From Heligmosomoides polygyrus polygyrus (Eukaryota > Nematoda > Chromadorea > Rhabditida > Heligmosomidae), in the NCBI GenBank assembly GCA_947396885.1, contig OX377202.1, positions 12,710,001 to 12,774,000 on the forward strand: DNA of 64,000 nt, read 5' to 3'. Positions 36,725 through 47,440 of the stretch are shown one piece after another. The notes under the pieces were generated by a model that worked only from the letters and a program-made list of their open reading frames with translations, had not been told where the DNA came from and searched no databases. Position 1 is the first letter of the stretch; the number at the start of each line of letters is the position of its first letter. Position numbers and translations under genes: made by a program.

Positions 36725-37440
36725 CTAGACGTCGTTCAGCGTGCGTCTGGATTCAGAAGACGTGCTGAAGACGTCGTCCAACTTGCGCAGGGATTGAAAA
36801 GACCTTCGCCTGACGTGGTGAGTCAAGATTCAGAAGAACTGCGCTAGACGTCGTCCAACGCGCGTCTGGATGCAAAAGACGTGCTGAAGATGTCGTCTAA
36901 CGTGCGTAGGGATTCAGAAGACCTGCGCTAGACGCCGTCCAATGTGCGTAGGGATTCAGAAGACGTGCTTAAGACGTCTCTCAACGTCGTTCAACGTCGC
37001 TCAACTTGCGTAGGGAGTCAAAAGACGTGCTGGAGATGTCGTCTAACGTGCGTAGGGATTCAGAAGACCTGCTCTAGACGTCGTGAGTTAAGATTCAGAA
37101 GAGCTGCGCTAGGCGTCGTCCAACGTGCGTAGAGATTCAGAAGACGTGCTTAAGACGTTGTTCAACGTCGTCCAACTTGCGTAGTGATTCAAAAGACGTG
37201 CTGGAGATGTCGTCCAATGTGCGTAGGGATTCAGAAGACGTGCTTAAGACGTCTCTCAACGTCGTTCAACGTTGCTCAACTTGCGTAGGGAGTCAAAAGA
37301 CGTGCTAGAGATGTCGTCTAACGTGCGTAGGGATTCAGAAGACCTGCTCTAGACGTCGTGAGTCAAGATTCAGAAGACCTGCGCTAGACGTCGACCAACG
37401 CGTGTAGGGATTCAGAAGACGCACTGAAGACGACGTCCAA
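36725..37440. repeat. 42-43-bp minisatellite
   Basis: The unit starts ATTCAGAAGACGTGCTGAAG and continues ACGTCGTCCAACGTGCGTAG; it recurs about 15 times with variation and some doubled units. Related arrays are at 62280-62900 and, shorter, inside Helitrons. A Helitron 3' end lies downstream at 38134, so it may be Helitron interior. Confidence 0.85.
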
Positions 37441-38099
37441 CTTGGTATTGATTCCGAGTAAGGGCGACCAATAGTAGAGGACCAACAAAGGAGGACCATT
37501 AGAGGGGGAGCGTGAATAACGGGGTGGGAAGGGGGACCAGCATTTTCCCTCAACATCGTTCAAAGTGTGTTGGATTTCTGAAGACGGCTTACAGAAGTCG
37601 TGGCACATGTGTCAAAGTGCAGAAGGAGTGTCATAGACGTCGCGGCAACGTGGTGACACGTGAGTCGGTACTCAGTGTCATATGTGCGTGTTTGACTCTT
37701 ACTCCGTTTCTTTGCCAGCACATAGGAAAGGAAGTATTTCGGGAGGGGGAGGGGAGCGTGGGGAGAGGGGTAGAGAGAGTGACCATGGAATTCGGAGGAG
37801 TATTACTGCCGTCGGACAGTAAGCGGTGTCGACCAATACCGATTAATATTAATTATGATTTTGCTGATCAAGCACCGGATTGGGACTCTCATTACCTGTT
37901 TCTCGACACGTAGAGAACGATCGCTTCGGAGAATAAATCGCATGCATGTGCTGGAGGGTGGATGGGCTTCATATGCGCAGTGAAATAAATTCTGCCCTTT
38001 CATATCCCCTGCACTAATCTATATTGTGAAACCAGTTTTTTTTTTTACTGTAAGAAGGCCTAAAGAAGAAAGGAGGAAAATTGGTGTTGTTCTATTCTC

Positions 38100-38134
38100 G
38101 GGGTTTGGCGGCCGCTAGGCCGCTGAACTTCTGG
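38100..38134 (+). mobile_element. Helitron 3' terminus
   Basis: TTTGGCGGCCGCTAGGCCGC hairpin, then TGAACTTCTGG and T. It matches the ends at 1979, 16923 and 20737. The 5' end is not seen, but the minisatellite at 36725-37440 may be part of the element. Confidence 0.6.
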
Positions 38135-38187
38135 TATTTTATAAAACTTTACCGAACAATCTGTCCACTTATTGGAAGAGGTAAATT

Positions 38188-38602
38188 TAACACGTTGACG
38201 ACCTCGTCTTCTTCGCGTGTCTGGCGCGTGGGACCAACCGATTTTTTGCGAAGTCGACAGCGTGGCACGACATCATGTTGTACGGTCCTACGCGACCGCA
38301 AAATCAGTCTCTTGGTGGAAAGTGATGATGAGGATGACGAGGTGGTCCAGGACGACGTTGATGCTGATGACGATATCCTTGTACTACCAAATGACAACGA
38401 TGATTGCTCAGAAAGTGAAGTAATAGAATCCGAAGCAGAAGATGGGGATAGGGAAGCTTGGAAGAGCGATTTTGAAGCCCCAAATCGGTGGAACATTGCA
38501 ACGGAGTCCGGATTTCATGGCGATGTGTTCGACTGCGGTAGGTCAATCGATTACTATCGATTACTTTTCAATGACGAATTGTTAGTTGAAGCCATTACTT
38601 GA
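38188..38602 (+). pseudogene. piggyBac-like transposon, left end and transposase N-terminus
   Basis: TTAA|CACGTTGACGAC at 38184-38199 is a TTAA-flanked end; the inverted counterpart GTCGTCAACGTG|TTAA occurs at 43446-43461. The frame that follows has an acidic stretch (ESDDEDDEVVQDDVDADDD), then RWNIATESGFHGDVFDC, SIDYYRLLFNDELL. The last part is the opening of the PGBD transposase domain (family pattern: F-x-L-F-F-x-D-E-L-L). It stops at 38602, so the catalytic part is lost. Confidence 0.65.
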
Positions 38603-39401
38603 CGAGAAGCTTAATAAATCAGTAACCGAAACTTGTTTTTGTGGACCACGCGTCTTACAACAATGTCTAAAGATGAAGCACTTAACAATTTCAAAGAAAG
38701 TCATACTAAATTTTTCTCGAACAAGAAAAAAATACTCTAACCGTTTCAGATAGACTTTATTTTATTGAAGAAAAAGTTCATTTTCATTTGAAGGATGTTC
38801 CGTTTGATATCAAAAACGCCAATTTGGTTAGAGGAGAGTTCAATTTGGTTTGAAAAACGGGCCGATGAAAAAAGAAAGTGATAAAGAAGAAGTGTTCCGT
38901 ACTATTTTCATAAGATTCTTAACATATTTTAGTCATTTATAAATAGCCACTTCGCTCAACTCCCCCCCCCCCCTCCCCCCGTCTTGAACATACCTGCAAC
39001 TTTATCAGATCTAGCCAATCTTTATGCGGTTCACGTCTCTCCCGAAACGTTTTGCCTCGCGAACCGGAGCATATAGCCTGTGGAATTCCTGAAAGATGTC
39101 ACGCTTGAAATGTTCCACATAAAGAATAACACACTGCAACGGGACCTTTATTAGAAAGATGGCGGACCAATCTCTCCGCTCCGGGCATCGCTTTGCACGT
39201 GAGAAACATCTCAGCCAACATGGCGTCGTACTGCGCCAGGTACTCTGTCGGTGTGATCTTATCGGCGATGCCAGCCTGTAACCACGAAGTTACAGCACTT
39301 GGTCAGTACATTAACCAGGTTGAAGTGATCGTCACTATGGAAAAATCGAGTTCTAGTTTAACCATAAAGGCTAAAAAGATAGACGACGGCGTTACTCAGT
39401 C

Positions 39402-39665
39402 GGTTTTGGGATGTGCCACGCATTGCACTTTTATGAGGTGTCGTGGAGATGATTCGAATGCCTATTTGGCCATATAATAATTTGCGGTGGCGAGCCGATG
39501 CACAAGTCAGCGCCTTATCCTTCACAGACATGACCGGCACCAATTCTCTGACTGGTCAAAGATGGAAGGCTTGTTGGCCTGGTCGGAAATCCGAACCAAG
39601 AACCTGGTATCGGATGCACGCGCCAGCCGACCCCTCCTCCGACTGCGCTACACGCGCCCAGCTTA
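39402..39665 (-). mobile_element. tRNA-derived SINE, copy 1
   Basis: Minus strand. The head at about 39660 holds the A-box-like GTAGCGCAGTCGGAGGAGG, followed by a B-box-like segment and the family body (GGCCAACAAGCC, GTCAGAG...). The tail is near 39402 (CCACGACACC ... GGCACATCCCAAAACCG). Other copies: 43722, 46084, 50411, 56730, 57996 and 59690. Confidence 0.65.
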
Positions 39666-39689
39666 ACCTCACGAAGACGATATCCATTA

Positions 39690-39800
39690 GGAACATTCGT
39701 AATATTTTGAAGAGCCGTTCTATCTTTAAAAAACGAGCATCTACAAATGCTACATCTACGTGTCGCAAGGTTGGGAAGTCAAGATGGCCAACGTCCCAGT
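39690..39800 (+). mobile_element. RTE-type LINE fragment
   Basis: The plus-strand reading resembles the N-terminal side of the C-terminal RTE region (compare NISECSSYVYLGREVNMAND in the copy at 30901-32187) in decayed form. It lies immediately after a SINE. Confidence 0.4.
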
Positions 39801-40599
39801 GACGAAACTGGGAGGGAGTACATGAACGCCTCGGGGCTTTCTTTAGCGGCGAATCTTTCAGTAGTGAAGAATATGGAGGTGTTTAGTTCCCCAGCCTGTC
39901 TATCCAGCGGAAGTAGAATGAAAATGAGACCTAGGCCCCTTGTCGTGCCCCGGGCTGGCCGCCAGCGGCATCGGTAATGGTGGTCCAGACCCGAGGCCAC
40001 GTTTGTGACAGATCGTTGGGGACTTACAGCACGCTAATGCTCTTTCCTTCCATCCACGTGGCACCAACTACGTAGGGCCCTGCTGCACCAGTCGAACCAA
40101 TGGGACGGAACTGCGATGGACTTTAGCTCTCCGAGCGCTCTAGGACTCTGCACCGACTCCCCCACACGTCTCTGCGCCTTCCTTTCTCACGTAGTCTTGC
40201 GATCAATAAAGATGACGGTATTCACCAGTCTTCACGTAGCTCCTGCAGACACAAGATAGATATACAGATTTACTAACTAAATTAAGACACACATGGCTAC
40301 GACCTGCGGTTACCTACTCCTGGCGTCCAAGCCAGAGAAGATCCTCCTCTTCCTCTGCTCTGCGCTCCTCGACGTTGCGGTGGAATCAGCTCGCTCCAGA
40401 TTTCGTGACGTCCAACGGATGTTGACGAGAGGACGGCGACCGGACACGACCGTCCGGGCCGGCGGCAGGCGGGCGAAGTGGCGCCCGCCCGCGCGTTCAT
40501 ACTTCGTCGCAGCGAATCGATGTTGCGTATTCGACAGGCGTGCGCGGCGGAACCATAAGGGCGCAGAGACTCTGCGTCCTTCAAGAGTCGTGGCGAATT
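39801..40599. other. Unassigned intronic DNA
   Basis: Nothing is recognised except a GC-rich tract at 40420-40500 bordering family R MITE sequence (GCGTTCATACTTCGTCGCAG near 40493). Confidence 0.35.
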
Positions 40600-40822
40600 C
40601 ATGCTTCGTGACAGCAGCGACAAGAGCGACGAGAGCGCAGCGCGCGGAAGTATGAACAGGCGACAGCAGCCCCTGGAGTGACTAGAGCGACAAGAGCGAC
40701 TGGAACAACAGCGCCGGCGCTCGAGCATGAACACTTTTCGGCAGCGCGCGCTCGGTTTTGATCGATATGCATGTTTGTCACGGGCGACGAGTCGCTCTTA
40801 TCGCAAAGTATGAACAGGCCCT
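40600..40822. mobile_element. MITE family R, copy 3
   Basis: TTCATGCTTCGTGACAGCAG at the left and GCAAAGTATGAACAGGCCCT at the right, with GCGACTGGAACAACAGCGCC-type interior. It lies in an intron of the HAD paralogue. Confidence 0.65.
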
Positions 40823-40839
40823 GAGTCGCCAACGGTGCA

Positions 40840-41300
40840 TCAAGAGAACGATGCTCGGAGCGACGAATATAAGAAAAAAACGTCTAGAATTATACGCCTC
40901 GCTAAGAGTCAAAGATGTTGCAGCAAGGATAATTTGTCGAAAAATAGAAAAAAGATGGCTGATTCCAGCGGCTGAAACCAGAAGGGAAGCTCTATCGCGT
41001 AAATCGGGAATCTATGAGCCTAGCGGGCATGAGGAACGGACAAGATTCTGATGCTCCATTCTCGCTTCGAAAACGAACATCTCCGAATGCTTCAGCTACC
41101 TGTATCTGGGTCGTAAAGTCAACATGGCCAACGACCTAGCACCAGAACTGAGCAGGAGGAAACGAGCCGCTTGAGGAGCTTTCAAGAGCGTCGAAGATGT
41201 CGTGAAGAAGACGAAGAACGTCCGATTCCGTGCCCACCTATTCGACTCCACTGTTCTTCGTTCCATAACATACGCCTCAGAGACCTGCGCTATACGAACG
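40840..41300 (+). mobile_element. RTE-type LINE fragments, rearranged
   Basis: Two plus-strand pieces: 40840-41040 (RTMLGATNIRKKRLELYASLRVKD, compare MLGVTRLTQLREGLRSSEL) and 41050-41300 (CFSYLYLGRKVNMANDLAPELSRRKRAA then KSVEDVVKKTKNVRFRAHLFD). They are in the reverse of their order in an intact element, so this is a rearranged or double insertion. Confidence 0.65.
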
Positions 41301-41660
41301 TTGCTCGATTCAGTGCGAGGAATGCAAAATGCTTCTAGTGTTTTCCTTGTGAGCATGCACCTTCAGCAGAACTTGAACAGCCACAGTGTGTACTAACCAT
41401 GTATGCTTTTATACGTATCGCTAGGGCTCACCGCTTCCTCGACTTAATTAGCGTTAGGGTCGGCGCAAACAGGGTCCGGGGGAGGGTCACCTTACAAAAA
41501 GTGTCACCAACACCAAGAAAACGAGACAGCGGAAGAGAGCACAGAACACAGCTACAGCATTATTTGTTTGTTTTCTCTACTATCAGTGTGCATTGTCTCG
41601 TTTTTTTGGTGTTGGTGACACTTTTTATAAGGTGACCCCCCGAGGCCCTATTTGCGCCTT

Positions 41661-41901
41661 AGGGTCTGTTCATACTTCGCGACAAGAGCGACAAAAGCGA
41701 CAAGAGCGACTGGAGCGACTGTGACGACGGACATAGTGTGGTGTACGTAAATAATTGCTCTTGTCGCGAAGTCACTGTCACTGTCATTGTCACTGTCACT
41801 CCCTCCGGGACGAATGTAGTGTGAAATGCGTGATTATTTACGTGCACCACACTACTTCCGTCGCCCCAGTCGCTCTTGTCGCGAAGTATGAACAGGCCCT
41901 T
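41661..41901. mobile_element. MITE family R, copy 4
   Basis: AGGGTCTGTTCATACTTCGC at the left and GCGAAGTATGAACAGGCCCT at the right form near-perfect inverted termini. The interior has (CACTGT) repeats and ACACTATGTCCGTCG-type arms. It lies in intron 1 of the HAD paralogue. Confidence 0.8.
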
Positions 41902-42301
41902 TGATACACACGCTCAATGCTGCAGATCGTTGCTACCCTAGACCATTCTCTGACGCTACCGAAAGCGAAGGTATCGTACACATGAGTGCACTTCCTAACC
42001 CCTTCTGCGCCGGCGTTCTCTCTGTATAGCTGCAGCTAAAAGAAATTATTATAGAAACTGACCTCTTTTAACAACCAGGGGATCGCTTCACTTTCCTTTC
42101 GACCCATAACCTCTGTAAAAGGCCAAACTGAATAGTACTACAAAATCGTTTGAAAAGGCAGGGGAAAACTATACTCGAGTTCAACTCGGGCGTATACTCG
42201 CGGCCAAACTTCCCAAGCATTCTCTTATTCGCAATTGTGTAGCACGACTCAGTATCGACCAGCAAACCGTCGAAGTCGTAGATCACATGGGTGACGTGCA
42301 T

Positions 42302-42749
42302 TCTAAACAAGAAGCAGTTATCGAATAGATATCGGTTATGATCTTCAAAGATATAAGTGTTTCAAAAGGTAAGGTATAAGGCGAGAGATGTATCCTGATC
42401 CGGGTCAATCGCATGAAAATATTTTGGTATTTTCAGCCAAGTAATCAAAAATAGCCGCAAAATAACAGTAAGGGAACTCCGTGCCTACCAAAACGATATT
42501 CTGTAATATAACAATAGAACATTTGTCCACACGCTCCAGTACTTTTATACGATCACACCTCCCACTAGAATAGATACAAGTTCACACATAGATGAACCTA
42601 CCGAATATCTGCAATTAAAAATAACTTCACCGCAGGAATGATCTGGTAGAAACTAAATGCGATATCGATAGGCGATGATAACAATGATTATACTCCTACC
42701 ATACCACCTAGTAAGCCTAAGATGAACTTGCTTATGCATGAGCCGAAGT
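42302..42749. other. Upstream region of the HAD paralogue
   Basis: It begins with the TTGTTTAG acceptor-like sequence just before the ATG (minus strand). No promoter element is recognised with confidence and no repeat is evident. Confidence 0.35.
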
Positions 42750-43279
42750 CAGGGGTGCACTCAAAACTCTGTGCGTTAAATTTTTTGAACAAAATTTTTC
42801 AACCAAAATTTTTCGTTAAAATTCGTTAAAAAATACAATTTGTTGCAAACCATTATTTCAAATGAAAAAAATCGGCGCAAAGCTCGAAGGGGTCACCATA
42901 TGAGGCAGCTCTACTAAACATTTTGTGTAGCACTAAATTAGAAAATTTACACAGCACTGGTGTGGTCCACCCTGTGGTGAACTGAGCTAGGCTACTTCTA
43001 TTGTAATTTAGCATTCATGTGCTTCCTTACGAAAATGGATAATCACTGAATGCAGGGTGATCCCTCCGAGCCACTTTGCGCCAAAAAATCAAGGAAAACA
43101 CGTTTCAACTTTAAGAGGTCAGTAGCTGAAGTTCAAGGAATGGAGTGTAACACAGCAATGTAGAATAAACAGTTCAACATCAACAAACACAGAAGAATAA
43201 ACAACCCTTCAATAACAAATTATCTGCAGGTGTTGAACAGGTATTAAATTACCAAGATGAACCTAGAAGGCATCTTAAA

Positions 43280-43461
43280 ATGTGCGATCAGGTAAAATCC
43301 AGAGTTCCCCCTTTTCCTAGTTTTTTTGTGAAACCGTTTTGTGTGATTGTTCTAAAAAAGAAAGAAAAACCTGAAACCTTTTTTGTTTTTTGCTGGACCG
43401 TGACACGACGTCGTGTCACACGGTGCCACACTGCCGAAAAATGTGACACGTCGTCAACGTG
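43280..43461 (-). mobile_element. piggyBac-like terminal fragment
   Basis: GACGTCGTCAACGTG-type terminus followed by TTAA, inverted relative to the end at 38188. Inside it is a GACACGACGTCGTGTC palindrome. Only the terminal region is present; its inner border is uncertain. Confidence 0.5.
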
Positions 43462-43721
43462 TTAACGTTCAGGAAAAGCATCTTTCCTAATTTTTGTTAT
43501 TAGCGTTTTTCTAAAATCGTTCAAAATATGTCCAGCGGCCGAAAACATTCTCCCTGTCTTGACTTTTCCAGGTGGCAAAAGGCATTCTGGGATAAGCAGC
43601 GCCAGGTGACGATAGGCATATACATATTACGAGGAGGTAGCACTAGTATCCTTGTGAATTCATTGAAGTGCTTGAGGAATCGACGAAGAAATATCTAACT
43701 CCAAAATACATTAAACGATAG

Positions 43722-44023
43722 GGATAAAGAAGGGTGTTACTCAATGCTTTTTGGGATGCGCCACGCACTCTATTTCTTCGGGACATCGTGGAGACTAATT
43801 GAATGCGTATGGGGTCACACAATGACTTTCGGTGGCCAGCTGATGAAGAAGTTAGCGCTGTGTCCTTCCAAGCTTCCAAGACAAGTCTGGTACCAATTCT
43901 CCGACACCGGAGGGATGGACGGCTTGGTTGGCCTAGACCGGAAATGCGACCCTGGATCCTGGTCTCGTGTGTACGGACAGCCGGCACCTCGTCCGACTGA
44001 GCTACACACGCCCCCAAAATGCA
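43722..44023 (-). mobile_element. tRNA-derived SINE, copy 2
   Basis: On the minus strand it starts GGGGGCGTGTGTAGCTCAGTCGG, a clear tRNA A box (TAGCTCAGTCGG). A B-box-like GGGTCGCATTTCC follows, then the family body (GGCCAACCAAGCCGTCC). The tail is TAACACCCTTCTTTATCCC. It is nested in the hAT-like element. Confidence 0.75.
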
Positions 44024-44336
44024 TTACTTCCAAAAACTCAAAACAAATTCAAGAAAGCATTAAAATATTGTTGCCGGTTTCATTAGTTTTTTTTTCAGGA
44101 GTGGTCTTAATCAGGAGGATGAGAACTGCAACATTAATGAAGACAAAGGGTGAAGGTGATAAACTCAATGAGAAAAAAGTCCGGTAAAAATTCCGTTAAA
44201 TTTCTAAAAATTTCCGTTAGATCGTCAAGCCAGATTTTTACGAAAAATTCCGTTAATTCGTTAAATTCGTTAAATCGTGAACCGTTAAATGTGTACCCCT
44301 GGCGCGAAGTATCCTTGTCTGATTCAGCCCTAGTGC

Positions 44337-45925
44337 ACTTCTTACAAGGGAGGCCTATGAAATTCCCCCAAAGATTCTCAACGTGACCTATATGGTCTTG
44401 TAGTGCATCGGACGAGGATCATAGAACTGTGCTTCGTTTTTGCTACGAGCCACTGGGTGGTCCGGTAATGGCAAAAAATGGTACCGCTTCAGGGCGGGCT
44501 GATAAGGCAAACGTGACACCTGGAATGGCCCTGTCGTGCTCTGAACTTAACCTGCAGAAGGTTTGAAGCCCAAATTAAAGTTTGATTATAGTAATTTCTT
44601 ACGTTTTCTAGACGAAGCTGCAGCGTGCATTCAAGTGATTCAATCGCCGGCGCCTGCATCAGCGACTGGATGGCCGAGTGGGTAGCGTGGTGGAATTGCG
44701 GGAGGGGGTCGAGGGTTCGTTTCCGGAGGTAGTGGTTTCTGCGTCCCTGGGTGGACTGTTAGCGTTTTTGCAAATGAAGATTACACTTTGGCTCCGGTAG
44801 GGTATCTTCTCCGTGTCCTAATCCCGTTTCAACCTGTTGTCAGATGTGGAAGAAGCTGGTTTTGTTGCGTGGAGCGATATCGCGCATCCACTAAACGATG
44901 CTTTCTCGCTGAGAAAGGTTCCGTTAAATGCTATCCCGATATGACCTCTTTGGTATGTTCTCAATTACTTTTCGAAGTGTTTCTCACTATCACCTCATTC
45001 GTGAACAAAATCGACAAGCATTGATTTGACCCATCATCAAGACAAGCTCACTGCTCTTCGGATTTCCTCATAGACTGCTTTTTATTCTTCTCCCAACTTT
45101 CACTACTTCAGCTAATTGTTCCCAAGTACTGCATATGTTATCCAACTCGTGTGCATAGTCGCCTTGTGTGTTTCTTCCTCACCATTCTCTTACACAATTA
45201 CGGGAGACGGGTCAGGGGTACTGCAGATAGGAGCACTTGCACTCACTCCCTCAACTCTGGAGATCGAAAAAGATTTTTCGCCCAAAATTCATCTACAGGG
45301 TTATCTGGGATGCAGATCACCAATTTAGCAATCGTTTTCGGTGAAACCATGGATGGCAGAATGTTACGATGGATATGTGCAAGCTAAAGGAGTATACGCA
45401 GAATAACCGGCTCTGCCGCCTTTCATAACTCCATAGGTCGAGGAGAGGACGAAAGAAAAAGTTTTGCCCAAACATCGCCCACGAGAGTTATTTGGGGTGC
45501 TAATCACGGATATGACATCCATTTTTAAAATTTCGGTCGATTACGGTAGGTTACGGTAGATATGGGTGACTAAAGCTGCGCACGTTAGTGGGATCGCTTC
45601 CTTCTCCAATGTTATCAGACATATTTTCCAACCTTCGACTGCAACTTTGATGAAAAGTAGTGCAAGCAAAGCGGTAATTTAGAAGAAGAACGACAGATTC
45701 GTGGTCAGCAGCTTAAATAGTTCCCGACAGGGCCATTCCAGGTGTCACTTATACCTTACCAACCCGCTCTGAAGTGACACTATTTTTGCCATTTCCGGAC
45801 CACCCAGTGGCCCGTAGCAAAAACGAGGCACGGTTCTGTGATCCTCGTCCGATGTCCTACAAGACTATATAGGTCTCGTTGAGAATCTTTGGGGGAAGTT
45901 TATGGGCTTCCCTTGTTAGCAAGTA
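44337..45925. mobile_element. Long-TIR element, family U, copy 2
   Basis: The arms of about 195 bases (44337-44532 and 45727-45925) are inverted copies. Examples are TCTCAACGTGACCTATATGG against CTATATAGGTCTCGTTGAGA, and CCACTGGGTGG/CCACCCAGTGG. The centre shares blocks with 10698-12598 and holds two related sub-blocks (GGAGATCGAAAAAGATTTTT and GAGGACGAAAGAAAAAGTTT). No transposase. Confidence 0.7.
44664..44735 (+). pseudogene. tRNA-Ser/Leu-like relic
   Basis: GGATGGCCGAGTGGGTAGC matches the class II tRNA D arm/A box (TGGCCGAGTGG), and GAGGGTTCGTTTCC resembles a B box about 40 bases on. Stems do not fully pair and no anticodon can be assigned. It lies inside the family U element. Confidence 0.4.
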
Positions 45926-46083
45926 GGGGATGACTCTGCCAATTTGAGAGTGATATTGGCGCAACCAAACCAAAGTTAAAGCCGTAGCTATTTTAGGGAC
46001 AGAAATCGGCAATCTTTGGCGTCAGATGGCCTGCAACCTTGAGCGTATGATCGACCAACGAGGATAAAATAAAGAATAAAGGA

Positions 46084-46365
46084 CAAAGGACAGCGTTAAA
46101 TAACCCTTTTGGTATGCGCCAGCATTCCACTTCTACGGAGTATTGTGGAGGCAAATGGAATGCGTATTTGTCCTACACAATGACTTGCGGTGGCCAGCCA
46201 ATGGACAATTCAGTGTTTTACCCTTCCCAGACGAGTCCGGTACCAAGTCACCGACTCTGGAGAAATAGAAACCTTGGTTGGACTGGGCGGGAAGTCCGGA
46301 CCAGGAAGTTGGAATTGGGTGCTCGCGACAGCCGACACCTCCTCCTACAGTGCTACCAAGCGCTT
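46084..46365 (-). mobile_element. tRNA-derived SINE, copy 3
   Basis: The minus strand starts near 46365 with GTAGCACTGTAGGAGGAGG (A-box-like). It then has the shared body (CCCGCCCAGTCCAACCAAGG, GGTACCGGACTCGTCTGGGA) and a tail of TTTAACGCTGTCCTTTGTCC followed by TTTATTCTTTATTTTATC. Confidence 0.7.
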
Positions 46366-47113
46366 AGTGAAGGTAAAAATGGATACTTCCCAGTTGCAGA
46401 TGAAGATAAGTCAAAAAGAAACTATTGAGACGCTAATTCAGCTTGGATTACAGCTTCCAGGCTCCTATGCATCACTAACTTCCCAATATCTACGGGTCTT
46501 TCGCAGCATCAACTATGCTACTATTAAGATTTTAGCACCGTACCACGGAAAGTGAGCAGTAGTAAGCTACTGTTCAGTGATGGAACTCGGCTTCAGAAAT
46601 GCAGACATCACATTCATAGACACAACAGGTAGATGGGGATACAGTGCACAAGTGGTAGCTTTACATTACATTACTTTACTCTATTGGGACCTAAGCAGAA
46701 AACGTAAAACGTTCACATAAGATATAACACGAGAGAAAAGCACAAAATAGGAACAAGAATAGAGTATATTTAATAAACTAAAAATGGAAATAGAAATAGA
46801 AAAAGTAGAACATCACTGAGGAGAAAACCCATAAACAGAAACCAGAATGAGGCGAGGAGAAGTTATAATCCGAGATCAGTAGCTACTGGGGCTCCTTAAC
46901 ATACTCCTAGAAAACGGTACTCTGCCTAGATCACACTTGAGAATCAAGTTGATTATACACTTGTCGCTCCTACGGGTCATTCCTATGCCTGTGGAGATTA
47001 TATGGCAGCTGGCACATGCGCTTTATTAGTAGGCCTATTAAGGCATCATCAACACGGTGTCTCTAAAGAATTACGCCTTGTAACTCGACGATGTTTGTTT
47101 TGTTTTGCTCTTA
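46366..47113. other. Unassigned DNA
   Basis: No exon, RNA gene or clear repeat is seen. It is A-rich at 46720-46830. Confidence 0.4.
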
Positions 47114-47440
47114 GGTGCAATCCTAGTTGATGGTGACCGCTCCTAAACGATTTCCCGACATAACGAAGCACACTAAAGGGGCAGCAACATAGAATTAAGT
47201 ACTCTACACCAATCTGGTTGCCCAGACAGACACATGGTCAATTTCTAAATTCCTTGTCGAGAGAGGGGAGCTTAAAAAGCTCCGTTCTTGGTGCAAATCT
47301 AATAGTAAGGTAGGACCCCCTCCCCCCTAACTATTAGATTTGCACCAAGCAACGAGAACGGATCATCTTCTGACAGATAAAACAGCTAGAATTAGTTAAA
47401 AAATAGGCTAAGAAACCATCAGTCAACGTTGTTCCCGACC

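Larger units (their letters stand above)
36117..38815. mobile_element. Family F element with nested insertions
   Basis: ATCAAACGGAACAGCTTTCG ... GAAACGGTTAGATTTTTT at 36127-36200 returns inverted at about 38740-38812 (CTAACCGTTTCAGA ... GTTCCGTTTGATAT). Between the arms lie a 42-43-bp minisatellite, a Helitron end and a piggyBac-like N-terminus. The pairing suggests that all of these entered one older palindromic element. Confidence 0.5.
42750..44302. mobile_element. hAT-like non-autonomous element
   Basis: The ends CAGGGGTGCAC at the left and GTGTACCCCTG at the right have the CAGGGGTG form common in hAT elements. They are followed inward by AACGTTAAATT-type repeats on both sides. The flanks GCCGAAGT and CGCGAAGT may be a decayed 8-bp duplication. 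A piggyBac-like end (about 43280-43457) and a SINE (43722-44023) are nested inside. No transposase. Confidence 0.6.

Noticed and set aside
38149..38546. Minus-strand frames rich in Ser and His opposite the piggyBac-like frame
   Set aside because: Antisense shadows of the acidic Asp/Glu codon run on the plus strand.
42001..42043. Possible exon 2 of the HAD paralogue directly after exon 1 (acceptor TTTCTTTTAG near 42044)
   Set aside because: Good acceptor, but the frame gives an Arg-rich string without the conserved MMG and with no donor in the right phase.
45116..45328. 70-aa frame with a hydrophobic start resembling a signal peptide
   Set aside because: It lies in the centre of a long-TIR element and has no conservation cue or neighbouring exon.
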